Assembly: GCF_014196915.1 (NCBI RefSeq) | Contig: NZ_JACIEP010000010.1 | Coordinates: 126,168 to 190,167, forward strand | Direction of reading: 5' to 3' | DNA: 64,000 nucleotides | Source: Dysgonomonas hofstadii | GTDB lineage: Bacteria > Bacteroidota > Bacteroidia > Bacteroidales > Dysgonomonadaceae | Shown here: in pieces, positions 1-7,380 of the stretch | Position numbering within the stretch: the stretch's first letter is position 1 | Layout of the letters: every line of letters begins with the position of its first letter | The notes under the pieces: generated by a model | What the model was told of the DNA's origin: nothing | The model's database searches: none | What the model saw: the letters and a program-made list of their open reading frames with translations, nothing else | Translations under genes and position numbers: made by a program

Positions 1-119
1 TATAGTGAATAAAAAGTTATACCAGAAGTAGTTGAAATATAAAGAATTCAAATCACGGCATCTAAATTATCCTATATTTAAGGAAATACCTATCTTTGAA
101 CAATAGAATAAAACAGATT

Positions 120-680
120 ATGACAGAAAAAGAGAAAGCTGCAAAAGGTTTGCTATACGATGCCAACTACGACGAGGAGATTCTCAGGGAGAGGGAAATA
201 GCCAATGACATACTTTTCAATTATAACATGACGCCTCCGGGCAGAAAAGAAGAACGCCAGCAAATGATGCGCCTTCTTTTGGGTAAAACCGGAGAAAACT
301 TTTCGATCAGTTCCCCGTTTAACTGCGATTATGGTTATAATATAGAATTGGGAGAGAATTTCTATTCTAATGTGAATCTTGTTATTCTCGATGGTGCAAA
401 AGTGACTATCGGCGACAACGCCTTCATTGCCCCAAATGTAGGAATCTACACAGCAGGGCATCCACTCGACGCAGAACAGCGCAACCAGGGACTTGAATAC
501 GCATATCCCGTAACTATTGGTAATAATGTATGGATAGGCGCGGGTGTGAGCATACTTCCCGGTGTGACAATCGGCGACAATACAGTGATTGCGGCAGGGA
601 GCGTGGTCACAAAAGATATTCCGTCCCATTGTGTGGCGGCAGGTAATCCCGCCGTTGTGAAAAAACGGCTGAAAGAATGA
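120..680 (+). CDS. Sugar O-acetyltransferase (maltose/galactoside acetyltransferase family)
   Basis: This is a 186-residue left-handed beta-helix acetyltransferase that would transfer acetyl from acetyl-CoA to a sugar hydroxyl in the cytoplasm. The N-terminal helical segment reads MTEKEKAAKGLLYDANYD, the usual start of the Maa/LacA family. Hexapeptide repeats follow (VTIGDNAFIAPNVGIYTAGH, then VTIGNNVWIGAGVSILPGV), with the likely catalytic histidine at about residue 114. The ATG at 120 is preferred over an in-frame TTG at 96 because it gives the canonical family N-terminus. The length matches the family. The substrate cannot be told from sequence. The next gene follows after 7 bases, so the two may be co-transcribed. 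Confidence 0.9.
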   Translation: MTEKEKAAKGLLYDANYDEEILREREIANDILFNYNMTPPGRKEERQQMMRLLLGKTGENFSISSPFNCDYGYNIELGENFYSNVNLVILDGAKVTIGDNAFIAPNVGIYTAGHPLDAEQRNQGLEYAYPVTIGNNVWIGAGVSILPGVTIGDNTVIAAGSVVTKDIPSHCVAAGNPAVVKKRLKE

Positions 681-687
681 TGAGTGA

Positions 688-1431
688 ATGAAAAGATATA
701 TTTACTTTATCATATTATTGTTTGCATTCTCAGTTTCTCTGGATGCTCAGATATATAACGAACCTCTCGATATAGAATTCAACTCGGTGATGTACACTCC
801 CGGCGATACGGTGAAAAATTATATCGTAATGTCGTGTACGGGTGTGCATTACAGAGACAAGAAAACAGGCAAGAAGGTGAGTGATACCTGGTATCTCGAA
901 TGGCCTTTGCCTGTGCATACGTCGATGGCTGAGGGACAACTGGAAGAAATATTTCAGGTGGGTAAGGGAATCGTTACGGAAAATAAAGCCGAACTGTTCT
1001 TCAAATTTGCACCTATGCCACAATATGAAAAACTGGACTTTTGTCCTATTCCTTTAGTGCAATTTCCTTTAGAGGATGGAAAAGAGTGGACGTGGAATAT
1101 TGAAGTAATCCCTACCAGTTACCCTACCGAGGTAGAGGGTGCTAACGGTAAAGAATGGAAACTGATAAGAGATACAACCATAGTGGAAAGCGTTTACCGT
1201 GTGAAAAGGAAAAGGGACTGGTTTTTTTCGCAGGAGAAAGACTTTATCGAATGCTACGAAATAGAGGCTGTTGGCAACAGTAAGAAAGGAGAAACCCGTC
1301 TTACTACTTACTTTTCGCCGAAATACGGGTTTGTACATTTCGACTTCGAAACAGTGGACTTCAGGCGCTATGTGTTTGATATGCGGCGGCGTTTTTTTGT
1401 GTCGCCCGACAGGTACAGGGATGTATATTAA
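688..1431 (+). CDS. Secreted protein of unknown function
   Basis: I do not recognise this 247-residue protein. It starts with a clear signal peptide (MKRYIYFIILLFAFSVSLDAQ, cleavage probably after Ala20), so it is exported to the periplasm or outer membrane. The mature part is rich in beta-strand-like segments and aromatic residues, and ends with several arginines near the C-terminus. No lipobox, transmembrane helix or enzyme motif is visible. It starts 7 bases after the acetyltransferase stop and converges with the regulator on the opposite strand. Confidence 0.75.
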   Translation: MKRYIYFIILLFAFSVSLDAQIYNEPLDIEFNSVMYTPGDTVKNYIVMSCTGVHYRDKKTGKKVSDTWYLEWPLPVHTSMAEGQLEEIFQVGKGIVTENKAELFFKFAPMPQYEKLDFCPIPLVQFPLEDGKEWTWNIEVIPTSYPTEVEGANGKEWKLIRDTTIVESVYRVKRKRDWFFSQEKDFIECYEIEAVGNSKKGETRLTTYFSPKYGFVHFDFETVDFRRYVFDMRRRFFVSPDRYRDVY

Positions 1432-1467
1432 TAAAGCAAACGGGTTCTAATATCCCTGTAAAAGATT

Positions 1468-2430
1468 TTACTTCATCTCAGCTATCAGTTTTCTTTGTGT
1501 ATCGAAAAAACGGAGCTGTTTGATCTCGTTACACTGAGTGATCAGTGTTGTGTATCTGATAAGGGATTCTATCCATTCTTTCTGGCGCAAGCAAAACTCC
1601 GGATTGGTAGATGATACTATATCTCCGGCAGGCGACCATATATGGAATACAACAGTATCATCATATTCCACATACGAATAGCTGGGCTCTATATCCACGT
1701 TTGACAGATAGACCTTGATGTCGGCCTGACAAGCGTTTGTTCCGGTGCGCACAACATTACTCATGATGTCTACTATCTGTAGCAGTTCTTCTCTGAATAT
1801 TTCCATATCTTTGTCGTTGATAAGGTCGCTCCGGCGAAAATATTCTATTTCTTTTATTGTAAAAAGGAAAATATTTTCATCCAGTATAAGGTTTATCTCC
1901 CCTCTGGTATTCAGGCTTGTTTGCGCATATTCTTTAATACATCGGACCAGTGATTCGGGAACCTCAAAATCGTGGAATGGTGTTTTTATCCTTCCTTTAT
2001 ATCTGTGGCAGCACCATTTATAGTAATAGAACTTTGATAACACCTGACTGAGGGTAGTTATTCCAAAAGGAAGCCTGTTCAATACAGAGTATTGCATGAC
2101 ATGTTTTACATCAAGGTTTCTGCTTGCGGCGGATATATTGTTTTGCAGTATTTCCCTATATCTGTCTTCAGGTTTTTCGGTTTTGCAAAGCGGCATATTC
2201 AGGTATACTTTCTTTGTATTGAAACCTATCAGCTTGTCGATGGAAATTTCAAGTTTCAAGGCCAGTATACTTACTTCTTCGAACGAAAAACACACCTCGT
2301 TACGGATCCTCCTGTATGCCGATTCTTTGCTGATTTCCAGCGTTTCTATCAGAAAATTAGCTAACTCCTTCGTCTGTGGAAAATGTTTATATAGGACAGC
2401 AGTTAACTCTTCGTTTAATCTATCTTTCAT
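1468..2430 (-). CDS. Large HTH-type regulator, paralogue of the two at 44.9-46.9 kb
   Basis: This is a 320-residue probable transcriptional regulator. The first 75 residues form a helix-turn-helix-like region (ETLEISKESAYRRIRNE, then a segment ending ISIDKLIGF). The remaining 240 residues form a helical domain with a conserved FYYKWCCHR-type motif and a C-terminal segment ending near FFDTQRKLIAEM. The same plan is seen in the proteins at 44937-45911 and 45934-46902, which contain FFYYKWNHNF or MYYKWNYYF and end with LFFEEQ. The ATG at 2430 is chosen over an in-frame GTG at 2442. The target is unknown. The convergent secreted protein at 688-1431 is the nearest neighbour that could be linked to it. 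Confidence 0.7.
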   Translation of the reverse strand: MKDRLNEELTAVLYKHFPQTKELANFLIETLEISKESAYRRIRNEVCFSFEEVSILALKLEISIDKLIGFNTKKVYLNMPLCKTEKPEDRYREILQNNISAASRNLDVKHVMQYSVLNRLPFGITTLSQVLSKFYYYKWCCHRYKGRIKTPFHDFEVPESLVRCIKEYAQTSLNTRGEINLILDENIFLFTIKEIEYFRRSDLINDKDMEIFREELLQIVDIMSNVVRTGTNACQADIKVYLSNVDIEPSYSYVEYDDTVVFHIWSPAGDIVSSTNPEFCLRQKEWIESLIRYTTLITQCNEIKQLRFFDTQRKLIAEMK

Positions 2431-2543
2431 AACGTTTATCACAATAATTTAAAGATCTGGGCATAGTTGCCAATCTGATATTTAGCAATTGCCGATCCAA
2501 TTTACAAATAAATTACTTATAAAGTCCATTATTTGTTAAAATA

Positions 2544-2915
2544 TTACAGAATGCCATTAAAATATTCCAATTGCTTCTTTTTCGATAATCTGTTAATCAC
2601 TTCGGTGACCGAATGATTCACCAGCTCCACAATCAGTTTATCCGGTACGTCGCTTTCCAGATAAACAGCATTCCATTTCCCGGTTCTGGTGTGGTCGCCG
2701 TGTATAATTCCTGCATATTTTTCACGGAGTTCTTCCGATCTTTCCGGATTACATTTCATGCTGGCCCTGAACTGTCCGTCTTTCGGTGCTATGTGTATGT
2801 ATGCGAACATTTTATCCATTACCTTAAACACCAGCACGTTCTTGTCTAAAAACGGAAAACTTTCGGTAGTTCCTTTAATAGATAAACAATAATCTCTGAA
2901 TATTTCAATATTCAT
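2544..2915 (-). CDS. MmcQ/YjbR family protein
   Basis: This 123-residue protein belongs to the MmcQ/YjbR family, small double-wing DNA-binding-like proteins of unclear role. Visible hallmarks are the N-terminal CLSIKGTTESFPF segment, the FAYIHIAPKDGQ strand, the KCNPERSEELREKY motif and WNAVYLESDVPDKLIVELVNHS near the end, all in the usual order. The length is typical. It lies 12 bases downstream of an 84-residue unknown gene on the same strand, so the two probably form a small operon. Confidence 0.88.
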   Translation of the reverse strand: MNIEIFRDYCLSIKGTTESFPFLDKNVLVFKVMDKMFAYIHIAPKDGQFRASMKCNPERSEELREKYAGIIHGDHTRTGKWNAVYLESDVPDKLIVELVNHSVTEVINRLSKKKQLEYFNGIL

Positions 2916-2927
2916 ATTGGTTCAATA

Positions 2928-3182
2928 TTACCCCTTTTTGTCGCTGTCTATTGTAAAGCCTGCCACACATGAATTATATACAACTACCCAATTTACAGGA
3001 ATTTCTTCCAGATCGACCTGTTTCGCTTTATAATAAAATATCCAGGAAGAGCTTTCTTTCTCATTGTTAAGCCGTAAATGGCAAATATCCTTGTCGTATG
3101 CATCTGTGTAGAACATGACCGGATTCTGTTTATCTCCCATCCATACTATCTTTTCTTTTAGTTTTTCTTTTATGGTGTTCAT
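2928..3182 (-). CDS. Hypothetical protein, 84 residues
   Basis: This is a small soluble protein with no signal peptide or membrane segment, and I do not recognise the family. It has an amphipathic, lysine-rich N-terminus (MNTIKEKLKEKIVWMGD) and a beta-rich middle. It sits just upstream of the MmcQ/YjbR gene with a 12-base gap and shares its direction, which supports it being real. The AT-rich intergenic DNA upstream (3183-3484) would hold the promoter for this pair. Confidence 0.6.
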   Translation of the reverse strand: MNTIKEKLKEKIVWMGDKQNPVMFYTDAYDKDICHLRLNNEKESSSWIFYYKAKQVDLEEIPVNWVVVYNSCVAGFTIDSDKKG

Positions 3183-3484
3183 CGCGCTTATAGTCAGATT
3201 ATTAGTTAGTTTTTATTTTCATTTTTTTTTACTGAAAACGGGTAATATATTCAGGCTTAAACCTTTCTGATGTATGCTATTTATAAGAATTATAAACAAG
3301 GGTTAATATTGGATTATATGGTTCAAATATTTGCATATATTTAAAATATAGTCTAAATTTGAACTATTGATAATCGCTTACTTAATAATGTAAATATACT
3401 ATGATTTTATGAATTTTTATTTCGATTATCTATTCTAAAAACGGTGGATTTAAATAAATAACATAAATACAAATAAAAAGAAGT
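3183..3484. other. AT-rich divergent intergenic region
   Basis: No gene is seen here. The stretch is very AT-rich and separates the minus-strand 84-residue gene from the plus-strand phage-like module, so it should carry promoters for both directions. I could not pick a convincing TTTG-N19-TAnnTTTG pair. Confidence 0.5.
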
Positions 3485-3820
3485 ATGGGTGCCTTAAAGA
3501 TCGAATGTTTCTGCAATGAGAAGCAGATGGAAAAAATTGTTGGTATGGTGGCCGGTCATCTGACAGATTGCGATAGAACTGATATCGCCGATTTTGATGA
3601 CATGGTAGATGGTGTACGCGTGTGTGCGGAGTTTGAGACATATATGGATGCTGTAAATGTAAAGACGGCCGAAATACTGGATGGTGACTGGGATCTGTTG
3701 TATGAAGATTCTGCGGTATTTACCTCACGCTTGCGGACTGTGGTAGATGAATACAACCGCCGCCAGAGTGATTACAGGTATCAGGCGCACCATGTCGTGC
3801 AGGATCGGTGGGAAGATTAA
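3485..3820 (+). CDS. Hypothetical protein of the phage-like module
   Basis: This is a 111-residue acidic protein of unknown family with no export signal. It contains several cysteines and aspartates (GALKIECFCNEKQMEK; HLTDCDRTDIADFDDMVDGV). It is the first gene of a compact plus-strand run that continues with a membrane peptide, a replication-type HTH protein, a DnaC-like ATPase and a sigma-like protein, so it is probably an accessory gene of that mobile module. The intergenic distance to the next gene is 24 bases. Confidence 0.6.
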   Translation: MGALKIECFCNEKQMEKIVGMVAGHLTDCDRTDIADFDDMVDGVRVCAEFETYMDAVNVKTAEILDGDWDLLYEDSAVFTSRLRTVVDEYNRRQSDYRYQAHHVVQDRWED

Positions 3821-3844
3821 CCGGGAAATTTAAAGAAAAAGGAG

Positions 3845-4048
3845 ATGAAGAAAGTGTGTTTAATTATTGCCAACTGGCTGTTTTCATTTATTTTACTCAT
3901 ATATAACGGAGATAGTCTGATGCTGGTTTTTTTTGTTGTGGCTTACTTCTCTGTGGCTTGTTTGTTACTCAATAAGTACAGCAGGCAGGTAAATGAGGTG
4001 CTGAACAGGATGAATGACCGGATAGATAGAATCTTGTCGGGCCGATGA
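3845..4048 (+). CDS. Small membrane protein
   Basis: This 67-residue protein has two hydrophobic segments (about residues 4-20 and 23-43) followed by a basic, helical tail (NKYSRQVNEVLNRMNDRIDR). It probably spans the inner membrane as a hairpin with the tail in the cytoplasm. Its stop overlaps the start of the next gene in an ATGA arrangement, which supports translational coupling and membership of the phage-like operon. I do not recognise the family. Confidence 0.6.
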   Translation: MKKVCLIIANWLFSFILLIYNGDSLMLVFFVVAYFSVACLLLNKYSRQVNEVLNRMNDRIDRILSGR

Positions 4049-4626
4049 CTTACATAGACCTCATTAATGCAGTATGGGAGCTGAGAGAGCAGGGGGTTAT
4101 CACCATGTATGAACACGATCTGTACAGCTATCTTTTGCATAAGTGTAACCGCCTGAGCTGGAAGAATCCTTTCTATCAGTCTTCTTCGATAATGTGTGCT
4201 GTACTTGGTATTAACCGCAATGCACTGATGGATAGGCGTAGAAAGCTGAAGCAGCTGGGATTGATAACTTACAGAGAGGGCACAGCCAAAACCCGCCCTG
4301 CTGAATACCGGATACTGATGGTAGATAGTAGCAGGTACCTGGACACAGGCAACCGGAGGCCCAAAAGTAAAACAAAAAAAGTGCAGCAAACAGGTGGCAT
4401 ATTCAAAAAGCCATCACTGGCAGATGTAGTCACCTATTGCCGCGAGAGGGGGAGCGTAACAGATGCACAGGCATTTTTTGACTTTTACGAATCGAAAGGC
4501 TGGATGATAGGCCGCAATAAAATGAAGGATTGGCGTGCGGCTATAAGAACATGGGAAAAGAAGCAACAAGCGGTACGGCACAATTCAGCCGATCATGACA
4601 ATGAAAAAAGATATGAAAAATTTTGA
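4045..4626 (+). CDS. HTH replication protein, phage/plasmid type
   Basis: This 193-residue protein looks like a phage- or plasmid-type replication initiator or primosome-loading protein. Residues 1-95 resemble a winged helix that recognises DNA (SSIMCAVLGINRNALMDRRR; KLKQLGLITYREG). A C-terminal segment, about residues 120-180, has the pattern of DnaD/DnaT-like tails in prophage replication proteins (FFDFYESKGWMIGRNKMKDW, then AAIRTWEKK). The start overlaps the upstream stop, and the gene overlaps the DnaC-like ATPase downstream by 32 bases. That pairing, initiator followed by helicase loader, is the usual order in temperate phages. Confidence 0.7.
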   Translation: MTYIDLINAVWELREQGVITMYEHDLYSYLLHKCNRLSWKNPFYQSSSIMCAVLGINRNALMDRRRKLKQLGLITYREGTAKTRPAEYRILMVDSSRYLDTGNRRPKSKTKKVQQTGGIFKKPSLADVVTYCRERGSVTDAQAFFDFYESKGWMIGRNKMKDWRAAIRTWEKKQQAVRHNSADHDNEKRYEKF

Positions 4627-5200
4627 ATCGATAGCAGCCGGTATGCAGCGTCTGCAGATGCCTGTCCCGGACGAAAGGTTAATGGTGCGCATTCCGGGAG
4701 CGGAAGATGTGCTTGCAGCCGGACTCAGGTATTTCCTTTCCAGATCGGGGGGAGAGATGCAATGGTTGCCCGAGTATGGTCAGGTAGCTTCGTGGCTCAC
4801 CGACAATGAGGGTAGGGGGCTTTTCCTTTACGGGAACTGCGGGCGTGGCAAAAGCCTGTTGTGCAGGTATGTGATTCCGGCCATCCTGCTGGGGTATTGC
4901 CAGCGTGTAGTGTCGGTTTTCGATACATCGGAGATGAACAGCCGGCTCGATTATGTATTGTCACGCAATCTGATCAGCCTAGATGATATAGGAACCGAGG
5001 AGGTGAGTAATGTGTACGGAAATAAACGGCTGGCTTTTGCCGAAATAATGGATTCTGCTGAAAAATATGGTAAACTGGTCATTGTGTCATCGAACCTGAC
5101 TGTGGCTGAAATTAAAAAACGCTATGGAGACCGTGTGCTTGACCGTGTAGTGGCCACAACAAAGCGGGTCTTGTTTGAGGGGGAAAGTCTCAGAAAATAA
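4595..5200 (+). CDS. DnaC/IstB-like ATPase (helicase loader)
   Basis: This is a 201-residue AAA+ ATPase of the DnaC/IstB type, expected to load replicative helicase onto DNA bound by the upstream protein. The Walker A motif GNCGRGKS has its lysine at residue 86. A Walker B motif follows (LISLDDIGTEE, about 127-137), then a sensor-like KLVIVSSNL strand and a C-terminal arginine-rich RVLDRVVATTKRV segment. It is shorter than E. coli DnaC because the N-terminal helicase-binding part is small. Since no istA lies beside it, a replication role fits better than transposition. Confidence 0.85.
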   Translation: MTMKKDMKNFESIAAGMQRLQMPVPDERLMVRIPGAEDVLAAGLRYFLSRSGGEMQWLPEYGQVASWLTDNEGRGLFLYGNCGRGKSLLCRYVIPAILLGYCQRVVSVFDTSEMNSRLDYVLSRNLISLDDIGTEEVSNVYGNKRLAFAEIMDSAEKYGKLVIVSSNLTVAEIKKRYGDRVLDRVVATTKRVLFEGESLRK

Positions 5201-5227
5201 AATATATAACGATTAAAACTAAACAAA

Positions 5228-5839
5228 ATGAAACTGGGAAACAGTAAAGGAAATAACACCGGTAAGAAATATCACATACGTAAGCGTGACGAACAGAAGG
5301 AGCCAAAACCCGCAAACCAGAAAAGGGCAGAGGAATTTAACAAATGGTTTGCTGAAAATTATCAGTTACTGATAAATTTCCTGATATCAAAAAATTCGTA
5401 CGACGAAGATGTTTTCAATGCAACTTATATACGTATGAGCGAGAAATTGTTGTTCACAGGCGAGAAAATAGACGATTACAGGGCTTACTTCCATCGCTCC
5501 TATTATACTAATTATATTCTTGACAAAACAAGGGAATCGCGTTATGTACCATTGCCTTCCTATACCAACCTGGAAGCGCATCACAGCAATCCGTACGAAA
5601 GAGAGTGGATGCAGACGAAGCTGGAACTTGATATTTTCGATTATGTGTACGATCGTTACGAGCTCAGGGAATTCGAACTGTTTAAGATGTATATAAGCCT
5701 CAAGCCGGCTATAAATTATCATACACTGGCGCAGATCACACATGTACAGGTGCATAATATTCAGCGTATCGTATCGAGGATTCTTTCCGATATACGTAGC
5801 AACAAAGAGTTGGTAGGCAGATACAAGGAGATAGGATGA
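5228..5839 (+). CDS. Divergent sigma-70-like protein of the phage-like module
   Basis: This 203-residue protein has a basic N-terminal extension (KKYHIRKRDEQKEPKP). A region resembling sigma factor region 2 follows (SYDEDVFNATYIRMSEKLLF, then DDYRAYFHRSYYTNYILD), and a C-terminal helix-turn-helix-like segment resembles region 4 (YHTLAQITHVQVHNIQRIVS). It could direct transcription of the mobile module, or be a sigma-related DNA-binding protein. It is the last gene before the large non-coding island, 27 bases after the DnaC-like gene. The match to sigma factors is by pattern only. Confidence 0.55.
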   Translation: MKLGNSKGNNTGKKYHIRKRDEQKEPKPANQKRAEEFNKWFAENYQLLINFLISKNSYDEDVFNATYIRMSEKLLFTGEKIDDYRAYFHRSYYTNYILDKTRESRYVPLPSYTNLEAHHSNPYEREWMQTKLELDIFDYVYDRYELREFELFKMYISLKPAINYHTLAQITHVQVHNIQRIVSRILSDIRSNKELVGRYKEIG

Positions 5840-6251
5840 GGGATGAATTATAAGTTATAAATTATGCGAATCAGTATTTGAAATTATTATGATTGTAAAA
5901 AATAATAACTCAATTATACTAACGCGCCTATCGGCTTGTTTTCTCAACTTTTGTCTTGATACAAAAGTTACAAAAACTAATAAAGATTGAATACACTACG
6001 TTCGGTAAATTTCAAGCAAGCTTGACTTTACTCTCACTTAAACGTGTGTTTCAAGGCTAGAGTCCTCGCAGACCCACCATCTGCTTTGCAGCTAAACGGG
6101 CTGAACTCGCCTGCGGCTTAGACAGCACCCAGTTTCACGCAGCTTTCACAGGGTGGGTACCCCTGCTGCGGACATGATGACGGAGAAGCCCCCTCTAACT
6201 CCCCTTGGGGTCGGGCTGTTAAGTTCTCTGCTTTGTTCTGTTATTTTCTGC

Positions 6252-6318
6252 TGTCATCCTGAGTGAAACGAAGGATCTCTTATCTTACAAGAGATGTTTC
6301 ACTCCGTTCAACATGACA
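6252..6318. repeat. Dispersed palindromic repeat, copy 1
   Basis: This 67-base imperfect palindrome starts TGTCATCCTGAGTGAAACGA and ends with its approximate complement finishing AACATGACA. Copies lie at 29963, 32884, 36593 and 38687. It is flanked by a perfect 15-base inverted repeat at 6213-6227 and 6336-6350. Confidence 0.85.
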
Positions 6319-6544
6319 AAGAGGGTATAAGTTTCAGAACTTAACAGCCCTGCCCCCAAGGGGGAGAACATCCCTCCCCTTTGGGGAGGCTAGGAGGGGC
6401 CCGTCGTGGCTTTGCCCGGTGGCATTAGGCCGAAGTGCGGGGTACCCGTCAGGTGAAAGGGGCGTGAAACCAAATATTGTTTGAGCCGTAGGCGAGTTTA
6501 TTTGGTTTAGTCCCTGAGCCTGTAACGGGTCGCACGAAGGACGA

Positions 6545-6619
6545 GCCACCAAAGCATTTTTGCATCCTTTTTTTGCTTAGGAAAAAAGGATGGCAAGTAA
6601 TCTTCGATTACGCGCAGTA
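6545..6619 (-). repeat. 75-base dispersed repeat, copy 1
   Basis: Read on the minus strand this closely matches 42302-42376: TACTGCGC, an AATCGA.GATT. segment, TTGCCATCCTTTTT, then AAAAAAAGGATGC and ATGCTTTGGTGGC. The two AAGGATG/CATCCTT blocks can pair as a hairpin. No coding potential is seen. Confidence 0.75.
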
Positions 6620-6696
6620 AAAAATAGAACAATTAAATCTAACTGCTGATTCGCATGAATTATGAATGTTTGTCTACTAACTACTAAATATATACC

Positions 6697-6849
6697 ATGT
6701 TTATAATAAAAGAAATCAGAGTGATAGGTGTCACCCGCCTGAAGGTAGAAGTGGAGACGGATAATATTGAAGAGTTTCGTCGCGAGTGTGCCCGTACTTA
6801 TAAAGTGAAGTTGAGGCAGATAAAATTCATATATGAAGAAAGGGAGTAA
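6697..6849 (+). CDS. Hypothetical 50-residue protein
   Basis: This short open frame encodes a 50-residue charged protein (MFIIKEIRVIGVTRLKVEVE, then TDNIEEFRRECARTYKVKL). The alternating hydrophobic and charged pattern suggests two beta strands and a helix. The ATG follows a non-coding spacer and sits between the mobile module and the repressor, so it may be a late member of the same element. No family is recognised and confidence is limited by its size. Confidence 0.5.
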   Translation: MFIIKEIRVIGVTRLKVEVETDNIEEFRRECARTYKVKLRQIKFIYEERE

Positions 6850-6861
6850 ATCCGGATAGTA

Positions 6862-6955
6862 AAAAAAGAAAGGGCTGTTGCGTCACGCATAAGCCCTGTC
6901 CAACCTTGAGACAAACTTAAAAACTACGCGGGGTAGTAATATGCTGATGTTTTGT
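6862..6955 (-). ncRNA. Candidate small RNA 1
   Basis: On the minus strand there is a perfect Bacteroidetes -7 box, TATCTTTG (6960-6967), with a TTTA 19 bases further upstream. About 90 bases downstream lies a hairpin (AGGGCT at 6871-6876 pairing with AGCCCT at 6892-6897) followed on that strand by TTTCTTTTTTT. Promoter plus intrinsic terminator with no open frame between them indicates a small RNA of about 95 nt. The sequence just before the hairpin (GTTGGACAGGGC) recurs in candidate 2. Expression is inferred. Confidence 0.5.
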
Positions 6956-7067
6956 AAGGCAAAGATAATATAATAAATCTCAATAATAAATCTCGATAAT
7001 GGAATAATTCTAATGTATATAGTATTATTTCAAAGTTACTTTTTCGGTTTGGTTAATGATTTTAGGC

Positions 7068-7193
7068 AGAAAAGGACGCATTTTAGTGCGCCCTGTCTAA
7101 CAAAACAATCCCTATGAGAGGATTATTCAATTGTCCTGTACATGTATTCTTATGCTGTTGTTCTTGTGTTTATCTATCGTGCCTTTTGATATT
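7068..7193 (-). ncRNA. Candidate small RNA 2, tandem to RNA 1
   Basis: On the minus strand, TTGC, 19 bases and TACCTTTG (7200-7207 for the latter) form a good Bacteroidetes promoter. The transcript would run about 125 nt to a hairpin at 7074-7093 (GGGCGCA pairing with TGCGTCC) followed by TTTTCT. GTTAGACAGGGC precedes the hairpin, nearly the same as GTTGGACAGGGC in candidate 1. A shared 3' module and the same promoter-terminator architecture make the pair look like a duplication. No convincing peptide is encoded. Confidence 0.5.
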
Positions 7194-7310
7194 CAATAAC
7201 AAAGGTAATGGTAGTTGTGTAAAATAGCAAGTGTTATGTTGAAAAATAAGTTTAATTTCTATTTATGTGTTGGTATTTTTCTAAGTGCTCTTATTTGTAA
7301 ACGTAAAAGA

Positions 7311-7340
7311 ATTGTCTTTAATTGAATAATGCTATCTTTG
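7311..7340 (+). promoter_or_regulatory. Promoter of the S24 repressor gene
   Basis: A perfect -7 box TATCTTTG lies at 7333-7340 with ATTG 18 bases upstream (7311-7314). Transcription would start about 7347, giving a leader of roughly 34 nt. Confidence 0.55.
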
Positions 7341-7380
7341 TTATATAACTCATATTTTACACTGGACTATTTATATTATT

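Larger units (their letters stand above)
5840..6696. other. GC-rich non-coding island with nested palindromes
   Basis: I see no credible gene in these 857 bases, although the middle is clearly more GC-rich than the surroundings. It holds, from outside in: an 11-base inverted pair (ATGCGAATCAG at 5864-5874, complement at 6646-6656); a palindrome around 5945-5970 (ACTTTTGT..ACAAAAGT); C- and G-runs at 6190-6210 and 6355-6400; a perfect 15-base inverted repeat (6213-6227 and 6336-6350); and in its centre a dispersed 67-base palindromic repeat (6252-6318). A 75-base repeat shared with 42.3 kb lies at 6545-6619. The function is unknown; it looks like several repeats inserted into each other. Confidence 0.6.

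Noticed and set aside
4595..5200. IstB transposition helper instead of replication loader
   Set aside because: The ATPase motifs would fit IstB, but no istA or IS21-type ends lie nearby and the upstream gene is a replication-type HTH protein.
6334..6552. Minus-strand frame inside the GC-rich island
   Set aside because: The translation is rich in Pro, Arg and Gly as expected from GC-rich non-coding DNA, and it crosses repeat boundaries shared with other sites.
5840..6696. Group II intron or large ribozyme as explanation of the island
   Set aside because: No reverse transcriptase, no domain V-like AGC hairpin and no 5' GUGYG were found. Nested palindromes explain the structure better.
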